Source: Phytoseiulus persimilis
Taxonomy: Eukaryota > Arthropoda > Arachnida > Mesostigmata > Phytoseiidae
Length of the DNA stretch: 64,000 nucleotides
Assembly (NCBI GenBank): GCA_037576195.1
Contig: CM075101.1
Location: 15,376,001 to 15,440,000 of the forward strand
Direction of reading: 5' to 3'
Numbering within the stretch: position 1 is the first letter of the stretch; each line of letters begins with the position of its first letter. The notes beneath the pieces are model-generated. The model saw nothing but the letters and a program-made list of their open reading frames with translations. It did not search any database and had not been told where the DNA came from. This document shows, in pieces, positions 22,942 to 34,690 of this stretch. The translations under genes were made by a program, and so were the position numbers.

Positions 22942-25109
22942 CTACGCTGCTGTTGTTGTTGTGGATACCGATTCCGCGTCAGGACTTCCAACCACTGTGC
23001 TGTTGTTTGTCTTAAACTTTGAGGATCTCACTCGCATTCGTATCCGCGAAAAGAAGGGTTCATTACTATTTGACTCCAGTTTGGCCTTCGGTGCCTCGGA
23101 GGGGTCTTCATAGGTTCGACTCGGAGATGGAGTCGTTGAGAGGAGGTCGCGATCGTCATCCTCACCTACTGAAGATTGGGATGAAGATACGCCGGCTCTT
23201 GTTGTTGTCGAATTTGGCCTCCCGCTGTGGCCCCATGGAGTAGGTGGGTGCTCACCCGGCTTCTCAGCGGCTCCGGGAGCCATCTCGAAGAACTCCTCTG
23301 AGCTAGGTGCGGTAGAAGTCACTCGTGCCCCCGCCGACTGTTGCGTTGGACCGGCTTTCCATATCGTTGTAGATGCCGACTGTTTTTTGGGAGAATTCTT
23401 GGACTCCCCCCACGCCTCTTTGTCGGGCTGGGCGCGGGGCTTCTCCCTCTTTGACCTCCTCGGGTCAACTGCCGACTGGAACCGAATGACCGGTGTTTTT
23501 GTCCGCTCTGGAGATTTTTCTTGCTTCTCGCGTGGTTCCTTCCCAGGCCGGCCCCGAGGTTCGAGGCTAGAGTTGTTTGAGCTCGCGGGGTCGCCTGCTG
23601 ATTGGAAACGAATTTTCAGTGGCGTTCCATTAACTTTCGGCAGTTCACCGAGTCCGCTGCTTCCTCCGAAGCCAACCGATTCGGAATGGACACTGTGTTC
23701 CCCATGAGCTCCGGTAGAAAATGAATGTTCTATTCTCACGCCGGTCGTATACCTGTGTTCTACATGTTCATCGGACGAAAATTCAGTGTCTACATGCCCC
23801 CCAGAAGAATCGTTACTTCCCTGCTGCCCGCCGCTGGAAGGTTCATGATCTTCATGATGACCATGGTCTGATTCTCTGTGATGTTCGCCCGACGAGTGCT
23901 TGTGTCCTCCCTGATGAAATCCATCGAGGTGCTCGTGGTGGTCCCCATGTTCGCCCGACGAGGCTCCATGATTAGCTTGTTGTTCACTTGAGAAGGCAAC
24001 ATGTTGTCCGAGACGATCTGCATCTAAATGTATATGAAGACCGGTATGACCTCCTCCGGCATGGTCATAAGACACATGCGGCGAATCTGAATGGTGGTCA
24101 CCATCGACGGGAAGTGCTCGCTCAGGGTGGTGGTTATTCTCGAAGTGGTGGTCATTTTTAAGGTGGTGGTGCTCGAGGCCGGGGTGGTGATCCACTCTGG
24201 AGTGCCGATCATCCCCGAAATGGTGATCATCCCCAGAGGGATGTTCGGACCCGGACCGCTGGTCGGCTTCACCGGAATGTTGATTTGACACGGAAGGATT
24301 GTCGCTGTCTGTTCGGTGGTTTTCGCTCGAAAAATGATCGTCCTCTGAGCGGTTGTGTTCCCTCGAATGCTGTCCTTCGCCTGAGTGATCACGGGCTTGC
24401 CAGCGGTGTAGGAGGTGCACCTCCGGAGAATGTAGATGCTCTCCCGAATGGTGCTCGATACCGGCATGCGGGTGCTGATCGAGGTGTTCCGCTGATGAGA
24501 CTTCGTGATCTACGTGGTGGTCTGCTCCAAAACTGTGATTTTCCTCTGAGTGGCGATTTTCTTCTCCCGAATGGCGATTTTCCTCTCCCGAATGGCGATT
24601 CTCTCCCAGATGGCGATTCTCTCCCGAATGGCGCTCTTCGTGGTCTCTTAACGACAAATCATGTTCTCCGAAGTGATCCGCCTCTGAAAAGTCGACCAGT
24701 TCCTCGTGGTGGTCCGGTAGACCTTCGAGGTGGAGGCTACGGTGCCCAAGTCCACCTAGATACCCAGCGTGTCCCAAATCTGACGGCAGAGATCGCCCGT
24801 GATCGAGTGATGGATGACGATGGTGTCTCTGGATGTCCTCCGTTGACTGCCAGACTTGATCACAGTCGATAGGTCTCTTGTAAGAGCATGACCCGCTCAA
24901 ATCGTGTGGCGAGCATAACTGCTCTGTGGTGAATGATGAGCAAGGGTCGGGTGCCAGAATCGCCGCCGCATGAACTGCAAATAGAGGAAAATCTGGATTG
25001 GCCCGGCTGACGAAATCAGCTGTCAAATCACTTCAGGACGTTATCGTTTCATCTCACTTGTGGCTATCAGGATGGAACTCAGCCAGAGCGGCAACGTGAT
25101 CTCCATCAT
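22942..25109 (-). CDS. histidine-rich secreted repeat protein, two exons
   Basis: Function unknown. Exon 1 (25109-25058) encodes a signal peptide, MMEITLPLWLSSILIATT; a 38-bp intron (25057-25020, GTGAGA...TTTGACAG) follows, and exon 2 (25019-22942) runs open to a TAG stop. The protein has 709 residues. The middle is extremely rich in His, Glu, Ser, Gly and Asp, with repeats such as HSGENRHLGENRHSGEENRH, giving metal-binding potential. The C-terminal third is basic and Ser/Pro-rich, with a duplicated IRFQSA(V/G)DP motif, and ends in Thr/Ala. It has a TATA box 48-56 bp upstream of the ATG and a poly(A) signal after the stop. The 2-kb open frame, signal peptide, phase-matched intron and flanking signals support a real gene. 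Family not recognised; cuticle, egg-shell or silk-type extracellular matrix is a guess. Confidence 0.8.
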
Positions 25110-25156
25110 GTGGCCATGAATCCTGAGATCTGTTTCCCGGCACGCCGCCTCCTGGA

Positions 25157-25165
25157 CCTTTTATA
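25157..25165 (-). promoter_or_regulatory. TATA box of the His-rich gene
   Basis: TATAAAAGG on the minus strand, about 50 bp upstream of the first ATG (25109). This leaves room for a short 5' UTR with a start near 25130. Confidence 0.6.
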
Positions 25166-27060
25166 CCGTCGTGTTGGGATACGTTGGGATCGTGCCGTCA
25201 GCAATCGAAGTTTTAATTCGAGTCTGACACATCGCAGCTGAATTACTACACCGATAATTCTCAGCTCCGCTCCCGTTGACAGTTCGACATGCTGCAGAAC
25301 GGACTGATGACAATCAAAGACACATGGCTCGCTTCCGAGAAGCTCCCGTCGCATGAATAGAATATGGGCACCATACTCCAACCCTTTAGTGCACCCGTTC
25401 CACCTGTTCTATCGTTGGTTCATGGAGGAGATTTTCCATGATGCAGCCGATGGAGGTGAATGACAGATTGAGAGAAGAGATTGAGGTGCAGACTTCTTAT
25501 CGGTGACTTGTCGAAGGGCCAAGTCTCTCCGCGGTGTCAGCTTGACATGCTCAGATGAGTTGCCACATCGATACACGGGTTCATGACCAACCGGCCTGTC
25601 GCATTCGAACGGCAGAGGCTGGGGAACCACTTGTGGAACCTCCGGGAGGGCAGTGGGACGAATGTTGGTATGGTATTTCATCGATTCCATATTGTGTACA
25701 TTCGTATAAAGCTTGAGATGTTCAGGAAAAGCATCGGTTCGCTCTCAAGTCGTGCCCTGATTCCTTACAATTTAATATCCGTAGCGTTGCTATCCCTGGA
25801 CCTCATAGTTTCCTCCGTTCGGTTCGCTCAGGAGTGAGACGTGAACGATGTCATTCACCAACTTACCGGTTCAAAACCAACTGCTCCGAGAGTTCAAGAT
25901 TCGCTTCAGTGACAGTTACCGCTTCCCTCCGCAGATGAGGCTGTTCGCCAGGGAAAAGGGGAGAAGAATCAGATGAACACGATAGATCCGAAGTTGGCCT
26001 GTTAGAGTCTATGATAGGAGGCAGACAGAAAGAGAAGCCTTCTCATCGTTGATTGCTCGAACTTTCGAAGGTTGCATTCCCGTGAGGGGGGAGGGGAGTA
26101 TGAATTCTACATCCCATGGCAAGAACCCACATTCCGGCGTATTTCCGTCGAAACGGTGGACAGATATCGTGTCGATAGTATGAGAAGGTGTTGGCATCTG
26201 CCCACGTGGAGCCACGATCTCAAGGCTGATGAGGATCGCAAATCTTCTCTCGGAAGTAGAGTCGGAATGAGTATCATTTGATCAATCACCTCAAACAGAA
26301 GAGAATACTCGTCGAAAAGGTTCTCTGTCCAGCAGCGTATTTCTTTCTCAGAGTTTAGACATACTGAACCAGGCAGTAGAGGTGACGGGAATATGTCTAT
26401 CCTCACGTCAACGATCGAGATGTCCAGAACCAATGAAACAAGATCAATCTGAGTTTATCCTGATAGCACAACCGCCTATGACCGAGGGCAGATACTGTGG
26501 GGGACTCCGTTCCCTTCGCATGGACAGAGGCAGGGTCGAAAAAAGCCGCGGTTATCCGCTGAAAACCCGCAGTCACCTGCGGTTACCCGCAAGTATCGCC
26601 GCCCTATGGTCTTCAAACCCACCTCTAACTCCATCATCGATAAAGCGATTACAGAACCTTCTCATAAAATCGCTCATGAAAACCTCATGAAACCGCTCGT
26701 GCCCACGGTGAGGCACGGAAAGGATTCTTCGTACTCGATTCTTCTTCCGAACCGTGCGCATGCTCTAATTGGCTTACCGAAGAATTATGGAGAATCAGCG
26801 CGCTCAATCCGTTATGTTCGAGTCGCGAAATCAAAGTCGACTGCCGCAGCCGGGTGAAGTTTTTGCCGATGACGAATTCTAAGAGGCCGAAATCTCGTTC
26901 TGGCTGAACTGAGGTCACAGGAATGGTCAGGAGGACATCGCGAACCCCTGTGAGCAGTAGGCTGGGGGTAACGCGGGGTCACCCACTCCATCCAACGTTG
27001 CGGAAACTATTCAAGCACAACAGAGCTAGCATAAGCTTCAACAATTCCAGTTCAAATTGG
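25166..27060. other. unassigned stretch upstream of the His-rich gene
   Basis: No gene recognised. Minus-strand open segments at 25409-25690 and 25200-25381 contain weakly similar Cys-bearing stretches (GHEPVYRCGNSSEHVKL and GSEPCVFDCHQSVLQHVEL), possibly remnants of a duplicated exon. Around 26540-26600 short GCGGTTAYCCGC words recur. Confidence 0.35.
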
Positions 27061-27065
27061 ATCGA

Positions 27066-27357
27066 GCCTAACCAGGAGCTCCGCTAAGTTCGTCCTCTGT
27101 CATGTCTTCTTTTCATGCTGTATATCTGGGACCTCGGGATCGAACTTCAAAAACAAGGATTGGGATTCAGAGTCAGGGAGGACGAATGGACCTGGGATGC
27201 AGGAGTGAACCTTGCTCTCTTGTTCGCGGATGATTATGTACTCCAAGCTAGGAGCCACCAAGAAATGGGGAAGCTCCTCGAAGCCACGACGGAACATGAC
27301 GACGAGATTGAGCTGACATCCAACCCCGCAGGAAGCGCTCCTCGGGCTATTCAGTGA
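27066..27357 (+). mobile_element. non-LTR reverse transcriptase fragment
   Basis: A plus-strand frame carries ELQKQGLGFRV followed by LALLFADDYVLQARSHQEM, the catalytic F-A-D-D box of a LINE reverse transcriptase. It is truncated at both ends and differs in sequence from the neighbouring fragment, so it comes from another family or segment. Confidence 0.75.
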
Positions 27358-27449
27358 ACTCATGAAGGGGAAGATGCAGAAAACCCAAGACGGACTTTGG
27401 AAGAGAAACATGTAGAGCATGGAAAACACGGTCTGGTCTAAAAGCGTAC

Positions 27450-28152
27450 TTGGTCCCACTAGACGGCATAAATGAGGCCCTTGCTCTCGGCGGCGTCTCC
27501 GCGTACCTTAGCCGTATTCTCGCCGGCATCCTCTCCCTCCGTTCTGATGACTACCATGGAACCATCAGCACAGTATTTGCAGGGGTTCCTCAGGGCTCAA
27601 TTCTTGGTCCCACCCCCTCGAACTTGGCGTATGATGGCGTCCTCCGCTTTCCTCTTCCCCCCGGCGTCACGATGATAGCTTACGCTGACGACCTAGCCTT
27701 CGGGCCCGCGGACCCTCATTCCCATCCCCTCCAGCTCAAACTCAACGACTCTCTTGCAGAGATTCAGCTCATCTCGCGACGAATCCAATACGACCTACGT
27801 TGGCGCATGCTGTCAGCCCGTGAGTTATTCGGGAACCCCGACGACTCCCTCCTTCTTCCGGGTCGATGCCATCCGCAAATGTCAGAGTCGACGGTCCGCC
27901 ATCCTGTCAGGGACGTCCGACCACTGGACCGCCGAGCTCATTCCGGACCTTCCAGTCTGGATCGAAGCCGATTGCGGCTACTCGACTCTCCCACTCGCCC
28001 AGCTTCTCAAAAACCACGGATCCTTCGCGAAGTACCTTCATCGCATACAGCGTCTGGACTCCTCTCCGTGCGTTCTCTGCCACTCGGGCGAGAAGGATGA
28101 CGCTCGTCGCTCCTTCGAGATTTCTGAACATCTCGATAATGAAAAAAAAAAA
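27450..28152 (+). mobile_element. second non-LTR retrotransposon, 3' fragment
   Basis: Plus-strand frames encode FAGVPQGSILGPTPSN and MIAYADDLAFG (reverse transcriptase motifs B and C). After a frameshift they encode a C-terminal tail WTAELIPDLPVW...YLHRIQRLDSSPCVLCHSGEKDDAR, the Cys/His terminal zinc-binding segment of such elements. An A-run at 28142-28152 marks the likely 3' end. It is 5' truncated, frameshifted and therefore dead. Confidence 0.85.
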
Positions 28153-28159
28153 CTTGGAA

Positions 28160-29480
28160 ACTCATATTGAAATGATCAGCCGGATCAATAGGACCATAAC
28201 CGAAATCATACCAACGTAGTCTTCTCCACCTTCAATTGTGTAAAATACTATGCAAAACATCCGCACTCGAGGATGTGATCGACATGCACATGGACGAGGA
28301 CAAAGAAATTTTTCATGGAAACGGCTATAGCATCATACCATAAAGTGCGGATGAGGGAGCTGATGGACAAGGCCGACCCGGCAATCGAAAACTCGACGCG
28401 AGAACGCTCGGAAGCTCCAATACGCTCGAAGCATCCAAAATCCTTCAGAAAGCCGACACTATGCCAAGTCCCGGCAACAAGTCCCGATTGATCCATGATC
28501 GTCGGAAATGAGCGGAGGATAAATAGAAAACATCTGTCGGATCGAGTTCCCGGAAGAGCTCAAAAGAGGTGGGTCCATGTTTTTTTCTGTTCGACTTACG
28601 GCGAAACCGAATCCTCGGACTCGGTCCACTGAAATTTATTCCTTGCCTCAACATGAAGCTCAACCCGACGCAGTCAGTTTCGAAGATCGTCAGTCTCAAA
28701 AATTCATCGTGATATTGCTGCACTCATCGCTGCTTCTGACGGAAGTAGAAATACGATATTCCTTCGTATTCTATAAGCATCCTCCATCGTAGCGGAAACT
28801 GTTCGCTCTTGGTGGATCCACAGTTTTCGACAGGAAGCGACCATGGCAGGTAAAGTCCCCTGTTTCATTGTTCATTGACAATCTCGCCAAGTCTAGTGGG
28901 AACGAAATCGATCATGATGTCCCAAAATGTTCCACTGCCGCAGTCTCACTTGTGCTGAAACCTCGAATGTTTCCGGTGGACTGTGGCGATAGTTTCAGCG
29001 ACAGGTGTGAAGGCTTTCAGGCGGTTGCTGTACTCTTCATATTTGAGTTTGTTACGGGAAATCTTCCGCAGTGCTACGTTCAAATTTCTGACTCCGCCAC
29101 CTTTCCGAGTGGTCGGGGCACACTGCATCGGGAATGTGAATCCCAGTGATACGTTGAGCAGTCTCGAGCCAAAAGTCAGGGCTTCAGCGGCATGCCGCTA
29201 AGGATTCAGTCGACGGCTTGCGCTTCTACTTCGAGAACAATTCGCGGGACTCCCATTTGCTACTAGCGAATGCTGAATGGTATCTTCAGGCAATGACGAA
29301 CAGTCCAGTTCTTGCCGGTAGAAGCATGCCATGAAACATCAGTTTGGTACTCCTCCGGGAATAACCGGGATTAAGATCCTTTTTCCCGTTTTCCTTCTTC
29401 CTCAAACCTCCACATCGAGGCGCGTTGTGGCGTCCTCCAGCGAAGGCTGGGACTCGCCAGCGGGTGCCTGATAACTGCGG
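28160..29480. other. unassigned stretch
   Basis: No recognised family. A 54-codon plus-strand frame begins with ATG at about 28316 and ends at a TGA near 28480. A minus-strand stretch at 28990-29128 contains RKGGGVRNLNVALRKISRNK. Neither has clear partners. Confidence 0.3.
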
Positions 29481-29709
29481 AAAACTTCATTGCCGAACAT
29501 TCTGATTGCTCGAGCTCCAGCTCCCGTAACGAACTCCGAGGCAGCACTGCGCGAAGAGGCCTGTCCTCACGTAGTGAGCGCTGGTCTCGTGGATGATCTC
29601 CTCCGATTCCCCTTTATCGCGATGGGCTTCGACTCTCTCTGCATTGATGCCTCCCGATGCCCCGCCGCGATCGACGTTCCAAACACCACTAATTCCTGTG
29701 CACTTTCAG

Positions 29710-29969
29710 TTCTTGTCTTTCTCTTGATGTCGGCGATAATCGTCTCAGCTCAAGAAACCACCGAAGGCAACGAAAGCGGCGGAGAAGGCCCCGGTACAGA
29801 CAGCTCAGGATCTGGTCAAGCCTCAGGCTTTGGAAACATTTTCAACATGGTAGGCGGCGACAACCCCATTACTGGCATGATCAACACTTTCACGAGCACT
29901 TTTTCGTTGATCCTCTTGGCCATCCAAAACGCAATGAACGGCCTCATCGCCGGGAACGGGATGGGTTAG
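29710..29969 (+). CDS. small secreted peptide, terminal exon
   Basis: After a good acceptor (CTGTGCACTTTCAG, ending 29709) the frame encodes a signal-peptide core VLVFLLMSAIIVSA, then an acidic Gly/Ser segment (QETTEGNESGGEGPGTDSSG) and a hydrophobic, possibly amphipathic tail (ITGMINTFTSTFSLILLA...) ending NGMG. The mature part would be about 70 residues and has no Cys. The stop is followed 57 bp later by AATAAA. The first exon (start codon) is not identified; an uninterrupted frame from an ATG at 29622 is the alternative. Family unknown; antimicrobial-like or cuticular peptides are possible, but unsupported. Confidence 0.55.
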
Positions 29970-30025
29970 CCGAGTTGCAGAGTCCAGAGAGGAGTTCCCT
30001 GAGGATGACAACTTCTTCAGTTTTT

Positions 30026-30031
30026 AATAAA
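30026..30031 (+). promoter_or_regulatory. poly(A) signal AATAAA of the small secreted peptide gene
   Basis: AATAAA in TTTTTAATAAAAG, 57 bp downstream of the TAG stop at 29967-29969. Confidence 0.65.
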
Positions 30032-30669
30032 AGAACTCCCATCGAAGCAGTGGCCTTATCATTCACTGTGTTCTCGGATTGGGGACGATGAAAGTGGATC
30101 ACGCTAGCTCAAGAAAGCTCATCGAGCAGCGTCTCCTTCCTCCTTGGTTCGTTGGGAAAGAAGTGGCTGAGACCGAGGGAACGGGGGGCTCTTACTTTCT
30201 CACTCCAATGAGTGTGATTTTTCTGTGTCCTCTTGATCTGCTTTCCTTCCAGTCTGAGCAGCGGTTCTCGTGGGGATGTGTTGCCTCGATTCTCATCAGC
30301 GATTCGGAGCATAGACTGATTCATTGGGTGTCGGACAGAGAACAAAGTGCAGCTCTGAGGAAACAGCTCCGTGGCCGGTTCTCACTCAAACCAAGACGTG
30401 TTCTCTCAACGGAGCTCCTGATCTCTTCTCCTGAGAACTCGCTAATTCCTCGAGTGTGAGGTCATCGTGTGAAATCGGCTCTACTTGACCAGACGGCAAG
30501 TTCCCCTGCATCGCCCAACGAACGAGCGATTGACAATTACGGCAACACCTATGATTACAGAAAGATCCTCAAAATTTCCTCATTCCTAATCAGGGCTGAG
30601 AAAATATGCATGGTAACGTGTAAGACGTTCGCAGTTTGAACTGGAGCATAGAACGAACATGCACGAAAA
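30032..30669. other. unassigned stretch
   Basis: One 126-codon plus-strand frame (30079-30459) without a recognised motif; no RNA gene or transposon. Confidence 0.3.
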
Positions 30670-30755
30670 CAGTTGACTCCGCCTAATGGAATCGCATCAA
30701 GGCCCGACGAGATTGATCCGATTAAGCGGGTGATCCCATTGAGCGGAGTTGACTG
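30670..30755. mobile_element. 86-bp foldback (Tigger/pogo-like MITE candidate)
   Basis: Starts CAGTTGACTCCGCCTAATGG and ends CCATTGAGCGGAGTTGACTG, an imperfect inverted repeat of about 20 bp, with internal GATCCGATTAAGCGGGTGATC. No TA duplication is seen at the edges, so the class assignment is tentative. Confidence 0.55.
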
Positions 30756-32708
30756 TTTATGTATATTTCGCTTGGGATACAGCGGTCACCGCTTCATTGG
30801 ACCACTTCGGGACCCGACCGTTTAGATGAGAATGAACGTACGATCCGATGAAATGGAGAATCAAGAATTTGTCTCTGAACACCAAATCATCCACTCATTC
30901 GAATCGAGACGCTGACTTGATCACCCTGTATTGAATCGGGGAGTTCACATTCAGCGAGACCCCGTCGTCCGTCAATTTCGGAAGAAAATTTCAGTTCAGA
31001 CCGCAAGCCAATGATCTTAGGTCGGCCTGCCGGGAGCAATCTCTGTATGGATGCGGAGGAGCCCTCCCCATTCATTCCGAGATGATTTCACAATCGTGGG
31101 AGTAATTGTCGCGCAGCTCTGGTTGGGGGGAGGTACCAAAGCAGGGATTGAGAGGTGTTCCCCTCGCAAGTAATTGAGAACCTCGGCGGAGGGGGCCAAC
31201 AGCCGCTACAGGTGCGACTCGAAACCACACAGCTCATGAGAGACAGCTCGAGTTTTTTCGACCGGAGGCGAAACGGATCTAGCAGAACATGGAAAATGTT
31301 AATATACGGGGAATCGGATAAGCCTCCCATCCTGATTCGGGTTATTCTCTCTGAAAAATATCGCAGCTGCCCGCCCAGGTTGTCGCAATCAGCATCAGGA
31401 AGATCAAATGTTCGGAGCAATTCCAAGCAGTGGAAGAATTTTCAAGACATCGACGGGAACAACGCGACCCCAATCGTTTGCCTCTGAAACCTGCTCTCTA
31501 ATTTCGATTCGATCGCTCTGATGAGCCTATTCTCGAACTTATCTGAGCGACAGTCAAACTGACAGGAGGAGATCCGTTCGGAACCGTTTTGTTGTCCGAG
31601 CTAAGAGGCGACGTTTACCGTAGCATCCAGAGACACAGGGAGAATGAAGGAAGATGCGAAATGCACCCCCGATGGTCTTTTCCAGCCACCCCCCTCCCAC
31701 GCTGGCTACACCGCTGATTGGAACTGGTCTCCCGCGTTGAAAAGGCACTATGAACGCCTCGAATTGTCAAATTCCGGAGATGAAAGCTGAAACAACCCTG
31801 GAGGCTCGCTCATGGCTCGGAGGGGTCCTGGATGAGGGGACCAGCTACACTGGGGAGTCCCGAGACAAGGGCATCAAAATAGCAAACAGAGGGCCCGCAA
31901 GTGACTGAATCGGAAACGCCAACCGCTCGTTCGAAGTTTCCTGACCGATATCACTCCCTCCACCAATTCCTCGGAAGTGGACAGGGTCCCTCGAAGAACT
32001 TCAGCGAAAGCGATTCGACTCTGGAGAAGTTATGCGTCCCACCACTCCAAGTCTCCTGCCCCGCGAAAATTTTCCAAGACAGCACCTCTATGGCTCGCTC
32101 CCGTTGTCAATCGACGCGACATCCATTGGCTGAAACCTCTCCCTGAATCATATCTAAGCCCGGAAGACTATAACTCCGAGAACTCGAAAAATTAGCCTTC
32201 CCCATTCTCGTCTCGATCAAACTCATCCAAAGTTGGTCTCTCCGCTGGGCTGACAGCGCGGGAATGCATCCAGCAGGATAAAACTGTTGATGGATAAGAT
32301 TCTGATCGGACTACCCAATCGCGATGGGATACGCGATAGTCGAGATAAGATTCTTCCACTGCGCTTCAATGGAAGAACGGTCACGTTCCGCTCTGGGCGC
32401 TCCGATCGCGTCGCGATGCCTAGAGTCCTTGAAACGGATTCCCGCTCGAGGAAGAGAACTATCAGAGATCCTCCTTCCAGCCTAGCGGCTTGAAATCAGC
32501 GTTGCGTCGATCCGATCGCGGAAGCAGATTCCAGCAGCGAGCGTCAAAGCGCCCTACGAGCTTCCCTTCCCCGGTCTACTACCGACGCGCCGAGCACATC
32601 GAGTAAAGCCGAGGAGGGTCCGACGAATCGGCAGACAGCAACTCCACGTGTACGCGTCGCAACACTGTCTGTTTTGAGAAGTTTCGTACAACTCATCGAC
32701 TCGGGAAG
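30756..32708. other. unassigned stretch upstream of PHGDH
   Basis: Short frames on both strands without recognised family. The final part should contain the PHGDH promoter and 5' UTR; no TATA element is evident. Confidence 0.35.
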
Positions 32709-34531
32709 ATGGAGATTCAACGCGTTCTCATCAGTGATTCGTGCGATCCTCGATGTGCGGAGATTCTGAAGAAGGCCGGCTGTGACGTCACGGTGAAAAC
32801 CGATCATACACCGGAACAGCTGATCGAGAACATCAAAAACTTCGATGCGCTAGTTGTTCGGAGTGCGACGAAGGTCACCGCCGCAGTGATCAATGCCGCG
32901 CCCAAGCTCAAGGTGAGACTTCCCAGCGTGCTTCATCCCTCACCACGAAGGTTCCTTAGCGCCGACTCGTTCAGTCTCATCTCGATAGAGCGCCGGTGTT
33001 CAGGACGGGGCAAAAATGAGAGGTTTGCGGGACATGCTATCAGACAGCGGTTATTGAACTCTGCTCTAGCGGCGACCTGTGGTACAGAACTGTCAGGTTT
33101 CCTGAACGAACACTCGTGCAGGCGGCGCCCCAACACACGCAACTTTCGAGCTCAGTCACTAAAATCGCGGTTTCTCCTCCATAGGTCATCGGGCGAGCCG
33201 GAACCGGAGTCGATAACATCGACTGCGAAACGGCGACAAAGAATGGCGTTCTGGTGATCAACGCGCCGGGAGGAAACACGCTCTCGGCCGCTGAGATGAC
33301 GTGCGCACTAATCGTGTCCCTGTCGAGGGATATCGCGGCGGCTTGTGCTTCCCTCAAGGCCGGTCGTTGGGATCGTAAAAATTTCATGAGCAACGAGCTA
33401 AACGGGAAGACCCTGGGAATCGTTGGACTCGGCAGAATCGGCCGCGAGGTCGCCACCCGAATGCAGGCGTTCGGCATGAGGACCATCGGATACGATCCGA
33501 TCATTCCCGCCAGCGTGGCGGCACAGTTCGGCGTCGACGCCATGACTCTCGATGAATTGTTCCCCCAGTGTGATTACATCACCGTCCACACTCCTCTGAT
33601 CCCTCAAACGAGGAACCTGATCGACGCGGCCACCCTCGCCCGGTGCAAGAAAGGAGTCAAGATCGTCAACTGCGCTCGAGGAGGCATCGTCAACGAGAAC
33701 GACCTCTTGGCGGCCTTGGAGTCCGGCCAAGCCTCCGGTGCCGGATTCGACGTATTCGAGGAGGAGCCCCCCAAGAACACAGCTTTCATCGCGCATCCCA
33801 AAGTAATTTGCACACCGCATCTGGGAGCGAACACGAAAGAAGCCCAGGCCAGGGTGGCGATAGAAATCGCGGAGCAATTCGTCGCTCTGAAAAACGCTGA
33901 GCGCATCGGAGGCGCGGTCAACGCTCCGCTCCTGGCACAGTCTCAAGCCCCGGAGAACCGTAGCTGCGCCGAACTGGCCATCAATCTAGGCAAGATTTCC
34001 GGAGCTCTCGTTCGCGGCTCGTCTTCCATGTCCATCGTGGTGGAGCTCTGCGGCGAGGAGATGATCAAGCAAGCGAACTTTTTCCGTTCTGCGGCGACCG
34101 TCGGGCTCCTCCAGTCGCTCGGCGAGAACGCGAATTTCATCAACTTCGACGGTCTGGCCAAAAAGCTCAACGTGGTTTACGCCTTCGACAGCGTGAGCTC
34201 CTGCTGCGCTGGCTTCAAAGAGTGCATCAAGGTGACGGCGAGAGGCGATGATGCGAGAGTCAGTCACGTCCTCGAAGGAACGCCAGGAAACGTCAGCGTC
34301 CTCCGAGCTGTTGACAGAGTGAAATTGAGCAGCGGCCTGGCGTTGTCTGGGAACCTCATAGTTGCCACGGGCCCTCCCGACAGTCTGGCCGAAGTGGTGC
34401 AGTCCGTTTCTGCGTTGGGGAAAGTCGAGTCTGTTGTGGCGTGCGGTCATAAGTATTTCTTTGTAGCTGATCTACGTACGGACAACGCGCCTCCTAGCCC
34501 CTTGACACACTGGGCCAAGGTTGATTTCTAG
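32709..34531 (+). CDS. PHGDH: D-3-phosphoglycerate dehydrogenase
   Basis: Cytosolic enzyme that oxidises 3-phosphoglycerate to 3-phosphohydroxypyruvate with NAD+, the first step of serine synthesis. Two exons, 32709-32912 and 33185-34531, are joined by a 272-bp GTGAGA...CATAG intron in phase 0, giving 516 residues (human enzyme 533). The N-terminal substrate domain starts MEIQRVLISDSCDPRC. The NAD-binding fold has GLGRIG at residues 149-154. The catalytic triad is visible as Arg233 (NCARGG), Glu262 (FEEEPP) and His280 (TPHLGANTKEAQ), each three below human numbering. The intervening and ACT-like C-terminal domains follow intact. It is strongly GC-biased in coding frame. A decayed copy of its 3' end lies at 42.07 kb. 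Confidence 0.97.
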
Positions 34532-34684
34532 TCTCTGTGGTCTCGTGCGAATTTCCAATACCTCCTGGACGAATCAGACCGAATCGAACGGAGCAGTGAG
34601 AGCGAGGGTTCTAGATCTGCTCCCGAAGTCTTTCGGAGAAGATACGGGGACGCACACGTCCCAACTGTTGAGATGTTCATGAGA

Positions 34685-34690
34685 AATAAA
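34685..34690 (+). promoter_or_regulatory. poly(A) signal AATAAA of PHGDH
   Basis: AATAAA in GAGAAATAAAGCAATG, about 155 bp after the stop codon. Confidence 0.7.

Noticed and set aside
24285..24872. 195-codon plus-strand ORF
   Set aside because: It is the antisense shadow of the His-rich coding exon, kept open by its biased codon repeats.
31901..32195. Plus-strand ORFs before PHGDH
   Set aside because: Considered as a retroelement fragment, but no catalytic or structural motif could be identified.
33398..34450. Long minus-strand ORFs across PHGDH
   Set aside because: They are antisense shadows of a GC-biased, clearly homologous coding sequence.
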